NCBI GenBank assembly: GCA_031411695.1
Contig: JANOBO010000029.1
Coordinates: 1 to 8,159, forward strand
Source: JAIBCL01 sp031411695
GTDB taxonomy: Bacteria > Verrucomicrobiota > Verrucomicrobiia > Verrucomicrobiales > Verrucomicrobiaceae
DNA length: 8,159 nt
Direction: 5' to 3'
Part shown: positions 1 through 5,495 of the stretch, in pieces
How the letters are laid out: every line of letters begins with the position of its first letter
Numbering within the stretch: position 1 is the first letter of the stretch
The notes under the pieces: model-generated
Told to the model about the DNA's origin: nothing
Databases searched by the model: none
What the model saw: only the letters and a program-made list of their open reading frames with translations
Program-made: the position numbers and the translations under genes

Positions 1-66
1 GCCAGGGCGATTGGCCTCAAGGTACCGGATGCCCTGCTGCGGCGCGCGGATCAGGTGATCGAATAG
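1..66 (+). CDS. ABC transporter substrate-binding protein, C-terminal end (partial)
   Basis: Frame 1 is open from the window edge to TAG at 64-66, giving 21 residues: ARAIGLKVPDALLRRADQVIE. This matches the typical ending of the ABC_sub_bind (TrpX-like, PF04392) family of periplasmic substrate-binding proteins, which commonly finish with a pattern like A-x-A-L-G-L-x-V-P-x-x-L-L-x-R-A-D-E-V-I-E. The start lies outside the window, so signal peptide, full length and transported substrate cannot be judged. It is on the same strand as the lsrF-like gene 58 bp downstream. It does not look like the end of the AI-2 binding protein LsrB, which belongs to a different family. The family call rests on a short but distinctive tail. 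Confidence 0.55.
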   Translation, partial: ARAIGLKVPDALLRRADQVIE

Positions 67-123
67 GATTGCGAACCATCCGCAGGCCGACTATCGATGC
101 CTAATATTTTGCAGAGGTGACGC

Positions 124-1065
124 ATGCCGGAAGGTGACAAAGAAGGCGAACGCTATTCCCCGGATGTGCCGCAGCAGTCGCCGGGCTTTTTCCTGAAAGG
201 CTCGCACCAGCTCGACTGGGGTATGAAGAACCGTCTCGCCCGCACCTTCAATCCGGACTCCGGGCGTACCGTCATGCTGGCGATCGACCACGGCTATTTC
301 CAGGGCCCGACCACCGGCCTCGAGCGTGTGGACCAGACCATCCTTCCCCTCGAGCCCTATGCGGACTGCCTCATGCTCACGCGCGGCATTCAGCGGAGCG
401 TGATCCCGGCATCGACCACAAAGGCCATCGCGCTGCGTGCTTCCGGCGGAACATCGATGGTCAGCCCGTTTGAAGAATGGGAGGGCGAGATCGACGGGAA
501 GAAGGCGAAGTTTGGCCGTCCGGGTTTTGAGCCTCTGTCGAACGAAAGCACGGCGCTGAACATCGAGGAGGCGATCCGTCTCAACGCGAGCGTCCTCGCG
601 GTGCAGGTTTTCATCGGCAGCGCGTATGAGCGGCAGTCGCTCAAGAACCTCACAGACCTCGTGGATGCGGCGAGCCGGTACGGCATCGGCGTGATGGGCG
701 TGACGGCCGTGGGGCGCGCGATGGCGCGCAACGCTCAGTATTTCCGCCTGGCCACGCGCATCATGGCGGAGCTCGGCGCGAACGTGGTGAAGTGCTACTA
801 CACGGAGGAGGAGTTCGACACGGTGACGAGCTGCTGCCCGGTGCCGATCGTGATCGCCGGAGGCAAGAAACTGCCGGAGCTGGAGGCGCTGCAGATGTGC
901 GCAAACGCCATCGCACAAGGTGCCAGCGGCGTGGACATGGGCCGGAACATTTTCCAGAGCGACTCACCCGTCTCCATGATGCAGGCCGTGCGCGGCGTGG
1001 TGCATGAGGGGCTGAGCGCGGAGCAGGGCTTCAAGATGTATCAGGACCTCAAGGCCAAGAAGTAA
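124..1065 (+). CDS. lsrF: LsrF-like class I aldolase (3-hydroxy-5-phosphonooxypentane-2,4-dione thiolase family)
   Basis: This 313-residue protein belongs to the DeoC/LacD/FbaB class I aldolase family and follows E. coli LsrF (about 291 residues) along its whole length. In AI-2 catabolism LsrF transfers an acetyl group from the phosphorylated autoinducer product to CoA. Visible signatures are LDWGM near residue 30, DHGYFQGPTTGLER at 55-68, TRGI at 86, and VVKCYY near 221, whose Lys223 aligns with the Schiff-base lysine. CPVPIVIAGGKKLPE (238-252) and GVDMGRNIFQSD (269-280) form the phosphate-binding end. Relative to E. coli LsrF there is an extra segment of about 23 residues at 114-136. The ATG at 124 is chosen because AGAGGTGA (113-120) lies 3 nt upstream. 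A weak promoter (TTGCGA at 69, TATCGA at 92, 17-nt spacer) could serve it. No other lsr gene is visible, so the true substrate may differ. Family confidence is high, exact reaction moderate. Confidence 0.85.
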   Translation: MPEGDKEGERYSPDVPQQSPGFFLKGSHQLDWGMKNRLARTFNPDSGRTVMLAIDHGYFQGPTTGLERVDQTILPLEPYADCLMLTRGIQRSVIPASTTKAIALRASGGTSMVSPFEEWEGEIDGKKAKFGRPGFEPLSNESTALNIEEAIRLNASVLAVQVFIGSAYERQSLKNLTDLVDAASRYGIGVMGVTAVGRAMARNAQYFRLATRIMAELGANVVKCYYTEEEFDTVTSCCPVPIVIAGGKKLPELEALQMCANAIAQGASGVDMGRNIFQSDSPVSMMQAVRGVVHEGLSAEQGFKMYQDLKAKK

Positions 1066-1137
1066 CGCCCCGACTCGCGGGCCGGCGGCGGCGCGCTGTG
1101 GCCTCGTCGCGATCCTCATCGAAGCCAGCAATGATCG

Positions 1138-1166
1138 AGCGCATCCCGCGGCGGGATGCGCTTTTT
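1138..1166 (+). terminator. Rho-independent terminator after the lsrF-like gene
   Basis: A perfect 11-bp stem (1138-1148 with 1152-1162) closes a 3-nt CGG loop and runs into TTTTT at 1162-1166. It lies 72 bp after the lsrF-like stop codon and oriented to end plus-strand transcription. birA converges from the other side, ending at 1197. On the minus strand the same stem is not followed by a U-tract, so it is a one-way terminator by sequence. Confidence 0.88.
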
Positions 1167-1196
1167 CGTTTCAAGCGTGCGCCACGCATCGCGGCA

Positions 1197-1973
1197 TCAC
1201 AGCACCCAGCGAACATCATCCGCGCTGCTCAGCGCGCGGGATGATCCATCGGGCAGACTGATCAGCAGATGGCCCTCGTGATCCAGATCCATCACGCGGC
1301 CAAAGACTTCCCCGCCCTCCGCAGTCGCGCGGATCGTCTTGCCGATCAGCCAGCTCCGGCGGCGCACTTCCTCCATCGCCAGATGGAAGCCGGTGTCGAT
1401 GCGATCCAACTCGGCCTCCAGCGATCTCAGCACGGCCACTGCCAGCGCATTGCGGTCGATGGAAACCGGCCCGCCGCGCAGCTCGAGCGCCAACGACGTC
1501 GCCGTCGCGCGGATGTCTTCCGGGAACTCCGTCGTGTTCACATTGATGCCGATGCCCAGCACGATGAACGATCCCGCCGCGCCGCTCAGACTCTCCGCGA
1601 GAAGGCCCGCCACCTTGCGGTCGCCGACGTACACATCGTTCGGCCACTTGATCGCTGGCGTGACGGGAAGCTCGCGCTCGATGCCTTTGAAAATCGCCAG
1701 CGCCGCCAGCGTCGTGACGCGCGGCCACAGCGCCACGGGTGCCGCCGGCCGCAGCAGCACGGAGAACATCAGGTCCCTTCCCTTCGGCGCGAGCCAGCGG
1801 TTTTGCCTCCGACCCCGACCGCTCGTCTGGTGCTCGGCAAAGACCACCGCACCGTGCCCCTCACCCGCGAGACCGAGATCGCGCGCGATGTCATTCGTCG
1901 AGCCCGTCTCCTCGAGCACGCGCACCCGCCAGGTCGGCGCGCCGTCGGCGATCTGCGCGGCATCAAGCTTCAT
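1197..1973 (-). CDS. birA: Biotin--[acetyl-CoA-carboxylase] ligase, no DNA-binding domain
   Basis: This 258-residue protein joins biotin to the lysine of biotin carboxyl carrier protein through biotinyl-5'-AMP, supporting acetyl-CoA carboxylase in the cytoplasm. Seen in order: STND (25-28), QTSGRGRRQNRW (49-60, the biotinyl-AMP loop), KWPNDV (109-114), KVAGLL (120-125), GIGINVN (140-146), then the small C-terminal SH3-like domain (about 210-258). The winged-helix repressor domain of E. coli BirA is missing, so this is a monofunctional enzyme that should not regulate biotin genes by binding DNA. In the Gly-rich loop the last glycine of GxGxxG is replaced by Gln57. Start: ATG at 1973-1971 overlaps the TGA of the upstream transporter gene as ATGA, which points to translational coupling because no clear Shine-Dalgarno is visible. 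It is the last gene of the minus-strand cluster. Confidence 0.93.
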   Translation of the reverse strand: MKLDAAQIADGAPTWRVRVLEETGSTNDIARDLGLAGEGHGAVVFAEHQTSGRGRRQNRWLAPKGRDLMFSVLLRPAAPVALWPRVTTLAALAIFKGIERELPVTPAIKWPNDVYVGDRKVAGLLAESLSGAAGSFIVLGIGINVNTTEFPEDIRATATSLALELRGGPVSIDRNALAVAVLRSLEAELDRIDTGFHLAMEEVRRRSWLIGKTIRATAEGGEVFGRVMDLDHEGHLLISLPDGSSRALSSADDVRWVL

Positions 1974-2932
1974 GCGGATGTGGAAAGCGATGTGTCCTCG
2001 CCCGGATGCATCGCATCATGGTCTCCGTCACACTCAAGATGCGTGGTGATGATGACGGTGCGCTCCAGCGCGCTCGATACGGTCTTCTCGATCTCCGTCG
2101 CCACGCGGTGCGCCTCCTTGAGCGAGATGTCGTCGGGAAACAAAAGATGCACATCGATCCAATGCGTCTTCCCCGAGTCGCGGTGCCGCAGCGCATGGTA
2201 AGAGATGCCGTGCCGCTCCGTCTCGCGTTGCAGCAGTTCCCGCAGCCGCGCGTCCAGCTCAGGGCTGGCCACGTCCATCAGCCCGCTCACGCTCTGCTGC
2301 AGCAGCCCGTAGCCGGACACGATGATGTTCGCCGCCATCAACAGGCCGCAGATCGGGTCCCACGCCGCCCACCCCGTCACATGCACCAGCGCCAGACCCG
2401 CGATCGCGCCCAAGCTCGTCCATGAATCGGTCAGAACATGCTTGCCGTTCGACACCAGGATCAGCGAGTTTGTGCGTCTCCCCGTCGTCATCAAATACCA
2501 GCCCAGCACCGCGTTGATCACGATGGTGGCCACCGTCAGCAGCACGCCCTGCCCCACATTCGCCGGGTGCGCGCCTGAGAGCAGCAGCTTCACCGATTGA
2601 TAAATGATGAACACCGCCGCCAGCACGATCAGCCCGCCCTCCGTGCCTGCGGAGAAAAACGCGATCTTGCTGTGACCGTAGCGGTGGTTCTCGTCCGCCG
2701 GTTTTTCCGCCAGCCAGAGGCTGAAAGCGGCAAACATCACCGCGCCCACATGCACCACGGACTCCGCCGCATCCCCCAGGATCGCCGCCGATCCCGTCAG
2801 CAGATACGCGCCCATTTTGATGGCCAGCATCAGAAAGCCGATCCACAGCGACAGGCGCATCGCCCGCGAGGCGCTAGGGTAGCTGTTGGCAGGCAAACTC
2901 ACGACGCCGCTCTCTGCGACACGATCACACAT
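1970..2932 (-). CDS. Cation diffusion facilitator (CDF) family metal transporter
   Basis: This 320-residue inner-membrane protein probably exports divalent metal (Zn2+, Fe2+, Mn2+ or similar) by proton exchange. About six hydrophobic helices lie between residues 25 and 215, followed by a cytoplasmic metal-binding domain (about 223-300) and a His/Asp-rich tail (HLECDGDHDAMHPGED). Family landmarks are GDAAESVVH in TM2 (53-61), the loop PADENHRYGHSK (78-89), which matches PADDNHSFGHGK of FieF, and HVLTD in TM5 (165-169) supplying the usual H-x3-D. In TM2 the positions equivalent to the D-x3-D of FieF are Glu57 and His61. Metal specificity cannot be read from this. The ATG at 2932 lies 3 nt after the phosphatase stop. 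A GTG at codon 10 or 11 is an alternative start, because residues 1-24 precede the first helix and are not typical of the family. Downstream it overlaps birA by 4 nt. Confidence 0.9.
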   Translation of the reverse strand: MCDRVAESGVVSLPANSYPSASRAMRLSLWIGFLMLAIKMGAYLLTGSAAILGDAAESVVHVGAVMFAAFSLWLAEKPADENHRYGHSKIAFFSAGTEGGLIVLAAVFIIYQSVKLLLSGAHPANVGQGVLLTVATIVINAVLGWYLMTTGRRTNSLILVSNGKHVLTDSWTSLGAIAGLALVHVTGWAAWDPICGLLMAANIIVSGYGLLQQSVSGLMDVASPELDARLRELLQRETERHGISYHALRHRDSGKTHWIDVHLLFPDDISLKEAHRVATEIEKTVSSALERTVIITTHLECDGDHDAMHPGEDTSLSTSA

Positions 2933-2935
2933 CGA

Positions 2936-3640
2936 TCAAGCGGCAGTTCCATCCGCCCTCGCCACCGCACGCAAAAGCGCATCCCCTTCCAGTGAATCCA
3001 GCACCGCGAAAGGAGAGTGGACTTCGAGCTCCGCGCGCGTGAAGCTGCCCGTCGTCACCGCGATGCAGCGCGCGCCTATCGCATCCGCGCAGGCGATGTC
3101 CTTTGGCGTGTCGCCGATCACAAACACATCGTCCGCGCGGTATGTCACGCCCCGCGCCTGCTCCATGCGCGCCTTTGCAAACGCGCCGAGAAGATTGCGG
3201 TCCTCCGCGTCGTCGCCGAATCCGCCGTCCGCGAAGAAGTCCCACACGCCGAAGCGGCGCAGCTTATGCTCGGCGCCGCTACGCAGGTTTCCGGTGAGCA
3301 GACCGAGATGTACGTCAGCACGCTGCGCCAGTGCTGGCAAGAGTTCCGCCACGCCGGGCAGCAGCACGCCGGGGAAATCGTCCGCATGAAGCCGCCGCCG
3401 CAGATGGCCGAGGTAGCTGACGTGGTAATCTGCGATGCGCGATGCATCGAATGCGCTGCCGACGTGCCCCATCAGGTCCCGCGTGATGCCGCCGTCCGTG
3501 GCACCGCCCAGCTCCAGCTTCGGGATGCGTGCGCGCGGGATGCCGAAGACATCCTCCACCGCATCCATCAGCGCGCTGCCGCCTGCGCCGCGCGTGTCCA
3601 CCAGTGTGCCGTCGATATCAAAGAGCAGCAGGCGCGGCAT
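2936..3640 (-). CDS. HAD-superfamily hydrolase, phosphoglycolate phosphatase-like
   Basis: This 234-residue cytoplasmic protein is of the HAD type, with an alpha-helical cap inserted after motif I. Motif I is LLFDIDGTLVDT (5-16; Asp8 nucleophile, Asp10 acid/base). Motif II is LLTGN (114-118; Thr116). The motif III lysine is probably Lys126. Motif IV is VIGDTPKDIACA (174-185; Asp177 and Asp181 bind Mg2+). The cap covers roughly residues 18-85. Length and motif spacing fit the Gph/PGP-like subfamily, which dephosphorylates phosphoglycolate or other small phosphate esters and nucleotides. The exact substrate is not determinable from sequence. Start: ATG at 3640 is preceded by a good Shine-Dalgarno (GAGGGA, about 3 nt away), so it can initiate independently 36 nt after the infC stop. 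It is followed after 3 nt by the CDF transporter gene. No missing catalytic residue was noted. Confidence 0.88.
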   Translation of the reverse strand: MPRLLLFDIDGTLVDTRGAGGSALMDAVEDVFGIPRARIPKLELGGATDGGITRDLMGHVGSAFDASRIADYHVSYLGHLRRRLHADDFPGVLLPGVAELLPALAQRADVHLGLLTGNLRSGAEHKLRRFGVWDFFADGGFGDDAEDRNLLGAFAKARMEQARGVTYRADDVFVIGDTPKDIACADAIGARCIAVTTGSFTRAELEVHSPFAVLDSLEGDALLRAVARADGTAA

Positions 3641-3676
3641 GGTCCCTCACAGCAGCGCGGTTGCGCGCGCACGGTT

Positions 3677-4681
3677 TCAAACTGCAGCGTCTTCCGGCTT
3701 TACCGTTTCCACCCCAAGCTCAGTCGGCACCGCGGCTGCGGCGGACGGTGCATCCGCAGCGGCGGGCGCTGTCGTCACGGCGTCCGGCGGTGCGGCGGCT
3801 GCGGCATCCGCAGGCACGGGCACCGGTGTCTTCGCATCGTCGTGCGGCTGCTCCGCGTGGTGGTCGTCATCGAAGTCATCGTTCTTATCGATCAGCTCCG
3901 CATTGCGGTTTGCCGTCTTGAACTTCCGCACGCGCTGGCGCTCCGGCAGCGGGGAGAGCTGCATGTTGATGTTACGCCCTGCCTGACGCGGCTCCATGTC
4001 CACATGGGCCATGGAGATGAGGTCCGCCTTCACACGCTTCATCAGCTCAAAGCCCAGCTCCTGATGCGCCATCTGCCGGCCGCGGAACTGGAGCTGCACG
4101 CGCACCTTGTGCCCTTCCGCCAGGAAATCCTCCGCATGCACCATCTTGATCTGGTAGTCATGCGGGTCGATGCCGACGCGAAATTTCAGCTCCTTCAGCT
4201 TGCTAGCCTTGTGCGCCTTGTGCGCTTCCTTCTTGTGCTTCTCCAGCGCGTATTTGTACTTGCCGTAATCGATGAGCTTGCATACCGGCGGGTCCGCGTT
4301 CGGCGCCACTTCCACCAAGTCCACGCCCCGGTCCTTCGCCAGCCGGATGGCGACCGGCGTGGCGATCACCCCGAGCTGCTCGTGCGTCGTCCCATCCACC
4401 ACCCGCACCTTTGGCGCGCGGATGCGCTCGTTCACCCGTGTCTGGTCAAAGAAACGTGAGGGTGCGCGGCCCCGATTGTTCCCGCCGCCACCGCCGCCTT
4501 GATACGGCCGGTTCCCGTATGACGGGCCGCCGGTCGAGGCCGGTCGTGGCGTGGCCGGCGCAGGCGTGGCAGGCGTGGCGGGCGTGGCGGGCGTGGCCGG
4601 TGGGGTTGCAGGCGGGGTGCTGCCTCCGAGCGCTGTGAACGGACGATTGGCAAACGGGACGTTGTTGTTGGGGATGCTTAT
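3677..4681 (-). CDS. infC: Translation initiation factor IF-3, long form with N- and C-terminal extensions and probable AUA start
   Basis: IF-3 binds the 30S subunit, keeps it apart from 50S and polices start-codon and initiator-tRNA choice. The core is plain: VNERIRAPKVRV (83-94), GVDLVEV and PPVCKLIDYGKYKY (N-domain), a Lys-rich linker, then LKFRVGIDPHDYQIK, FRGRQMAHQELG and NINMQLSPLPERQ (C-domain). With GTG at 4435 as start it would be 252 residues, but that Val falls on a conserved core position and has no Shine-Dalgarno. The frame is open 82 codons further upstream without ATG, GTG, TTG or CTG, and GGAGGT (4692-4687) sits 5 nt before ATA at 4681, so I place the start there (334 residues). 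ATC at 4675 is the alternative. The extension carries Pro-Ala-Thr repeats, a six-Gly run and Arg/Gly residues. About 80 residues beyond the core at the C-terminus are acidic, then Ala/Pro-rich. An in-frame TGA lies at 4732-4730. The core call is certain, the start inferred. Confidence 0.85.
   Translation of the reverse strand: MSIPNNNVPFANRPFTALGGSTPPATPPATPATPATPATPAPATPRPASTGGPSYGNRPYQGGGGGGNNRGRAPSRFFDQTRVNERIRAPKVRVVDGTTHEQLGVIATPVAIRLAKDRGVDLVEVAPNADPPVCKLIDYGKYKYALEKHKKEAHKAHKASKLKELKFRVGIDPHDYQIKMVHAEDFLAEGHKVRVQLQFRGRQMAHQELGFELMKRVKADLISMAHVDMEPRQAGRNINMQLSPLPERQRVRKFKTANRNAELIDKNDDFDDDHHAEQPHDDAKTPVPVPADAAAAAPPDAVTTAPAAADAPSAAAAVPTELGVETVKPEDAAV
4562..4597. repeat. Four tandem 9-bp units inside the infC N-terminal extension
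   Basis: The plus strand shows AGGCGTGGC twice, then GGGCGTGGC twice, in register from 4562 to 4597, with degenerate copies on both sides (about 4550-4615). Read on the minus strand in the infC frame each unit encodes Ala-Thr-Pro, making a low-complexity linker. The period is a multiple of three, so gain or loss of units would change linker length without breaking the frame. Confidence 0.8.
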
Positions 4682-4692
4682 GGGATACCTCC
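4673..4692 (-). promoter_or_regulatory. infC ribosome binding site with non-canonical start codon
   Basis: On the minus strand GGAGGT (4692-4687) is followed by ATCCC and then ATA (4681-4679), AGC, ATC (4675-4673). Spacing to ATA is 5 nt, close to ideal; to ATC it is 11 nt. No standard start codon is available at a usable distance in the infC frame. infC of E. coli starts at AUU and IF3 represses its own mRNA by rejecting that codon, so a rare start here fits the known logic of the gene. Confidence 0.65.
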
Positions 4693-4865
4693 GGGTGGGT
4701 TTGGGCGAGAGAAAGTCACGACAGGACTTTCAAAGTCTGAGCGCGGCACGACATGGCTGATCGCTAACAGAGACATCAGGCGGTCATGAACAATCTCTCA
4801 GCTTCCGGTTGCCCCGGGGAGATGATTGTTGAATTGACGAGTATCATGCGGCTGGGAAAGGCTTC
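4682..4865 (-). promoter_or_regulatory. Structured infC leader region
   Basis: This is the stretch between a terminator-like hairpin and the infC start. Stem-loop 1: 4789-4799 pairs with 4819-4830 (11 bp, one bulged base at 4823), with an inner CCGG/CCGG pairing. Stem-loop 2: GAAAGTC and GACTTTC (4711-4717 with 4725-4731, 7 bp, 7-nt loop). The 4725-4729 arm can instead pair with 4733-4737, so two folds compete just upstream of the Shine-Dalgarno. A weak promoter candidate reads TTGAAG (4867-4862), a 16-nt spacer and GATACT (4845-4840). Two short frames run in line: ATG 4847 to TGA 4776 (23 codons), then ATG 4776 to TAA 4678 (32 codons), the latter overlapping the infC ATA as ATAA. Regulation is inferred. 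No known riboswitch or L20-type leader was recognised. Upstream, 4894-5045 holds nothing I can assign. Confidence 0.4.
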
Positions 4866-4893
4866 AAAAAACGAACGGCTCCTCGGAGCGGTT
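4866..4893 (-). terminator. Terminator-like hairpin between the small membrane protein gene and infC
   Basis: On the minus strand 4893-4886 pairs with 4881-4874 (7 pairs and one C-C mismatch) around a CGAG loop, followed after CG by six T (4871-4866). It lies about 150 nt past the stop of the thrS-linked hypothetical gene and about 185 nt before the infC start. It could end the thrS transcript or act as an attenuator ahead of infC. The stem is short, so termination may be partial. Confidence 0.5.
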
Positions 4894-5045
4894 GCGGTCA
4901 GGAAAAACGCGGCAAAGACGAGATTCTTAGAGTGCTGCGGGATTTCTGAACCCGCCGACTATCGGCAATCTGTCACCGCTGGCAAGGTCAAAGACGAAAT
5001 CGTCATCACGGTGTCCCAAGCGCCCGAGATCGCTGGAAGGAGATG

Positions 5046-5495
5046 CTACTCGTGCAAACGCATCAGTGCATCGCGCAGATACCGGTTTCCAGGTCGGGTC
5101 GTGTTCATGAGATGAAGCACCCTCCGCAGTTCCCTCTCATCGAGAGATTTCCAGAGTTCGTGCAACTCAACCCCGCCCGGAAGCGCGTCCACGTTGTCCG
5201 CGATCTCAACGATGCGTTTCTGCAAGGCCTGCTCTGTAGTCAGCGGAGGTGACGTTTCTTCCCGCGTCAGCCACGGCCAGAACCGACGGACAAGCAAGAC
5301 CGGGACAAGTATCGCCACCACGCCAAGCAACCATTCACCCCAGGAGTCGATGGGTTCCTCGTCTGCAATCGAGACGAAAACGATGAGGGGACCAAACACG
5401 ATCAGCATGGCTAAGCCACCCTTGAATTGAAGCCTCGCCTCCCGCCGGTACCAAGCCCAAAAAGTAACACGGGCGCGTTTTGGCCTCTTGCTCAC
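5046..5495 (-). CDS. Hypothetical small membrane protein coupled to thrS
   Basis: I do not recognise this 149-residue protein. It starts with a basic, aromatic segment (SKRPKRARVTFWAWYRREAR). Two hydrophobic stretches that look membrane-spanning follow (about 28-44 and 53-70), separated by an acidic hairpin (ADEEPIDSWGEW). The C-terminal part of about 73 residues is charged and soluble, with probable helices (EQALQKRIVEIADNV, ELRRVLHLM). The GTG at 5495 overlaps the thrS stop as GTGA, which suggests translational coupling. An internal ATG at 5408 (Met30, at the start of the first helix) has a better Shine-Dalgarno-like AAGGGTGG 7 nt upstream and would give 120 residues. Codons upstream of 5495 in this frame overlap thrS and are Arg-rich shadow. 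It is the second gene of the minus-strand cluster and ends about 150 nt before a terminator-like hairpin. No function is proposed. Confidence 0.55.
   Translation of the reverse strand: MSKRPKRARVTFWAWYRREARLQFKGGLAMLIVFGPLIVFVSIADEEPIDSWGEWLLGVVAILVPVLLVRRFWPWLTREETSPPLTTEQALQKRIVEIADNVDALPGGVELHELWKSLDERELRRVLHLMNTTRPGNRYLRDALMRLHE

Noticed and set aside
1..66. Possible LsrB (AI-2 binding protein) beside the lsrF-like gene
   Set aside because: The tail sequence fits the TrpX-like ABC substrate-binding family rather than the sugar-binding family of LsrB, so it does not support an lsr operon.
91..918. 275-codon open frame antisense to the lsrF-like gene
   Set aside because: It is an Arg/His-rich shadow of a well-conserved aldolase with no motifs of its own.
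3017..4459. 480-codon open frame on the plus strand
   Set aside because: It lies exactly antisense to the phosphatase and infC, both certain from motifs. The translation is His/Arg/Cys-rich with no recognisable domain, typical of GC-biased antisense shadow.
4550..4615. Possible CRISPR or regulatory iteron array
   Set aside because: The 9-bp units are contiguous with no spacers and encode Ala-Thr-Pro in the infC frame, so a low-complexity coding repeat explains them.
4786..5115. 109-codon plus-strand frame in the infC upstream gap
   Set aside because: It has no Shine-Dalgarno and no recognisable domain, and it crosses the minus-strand terminator-like hairpin and the end of the hypothetical gene. 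Probably chance.
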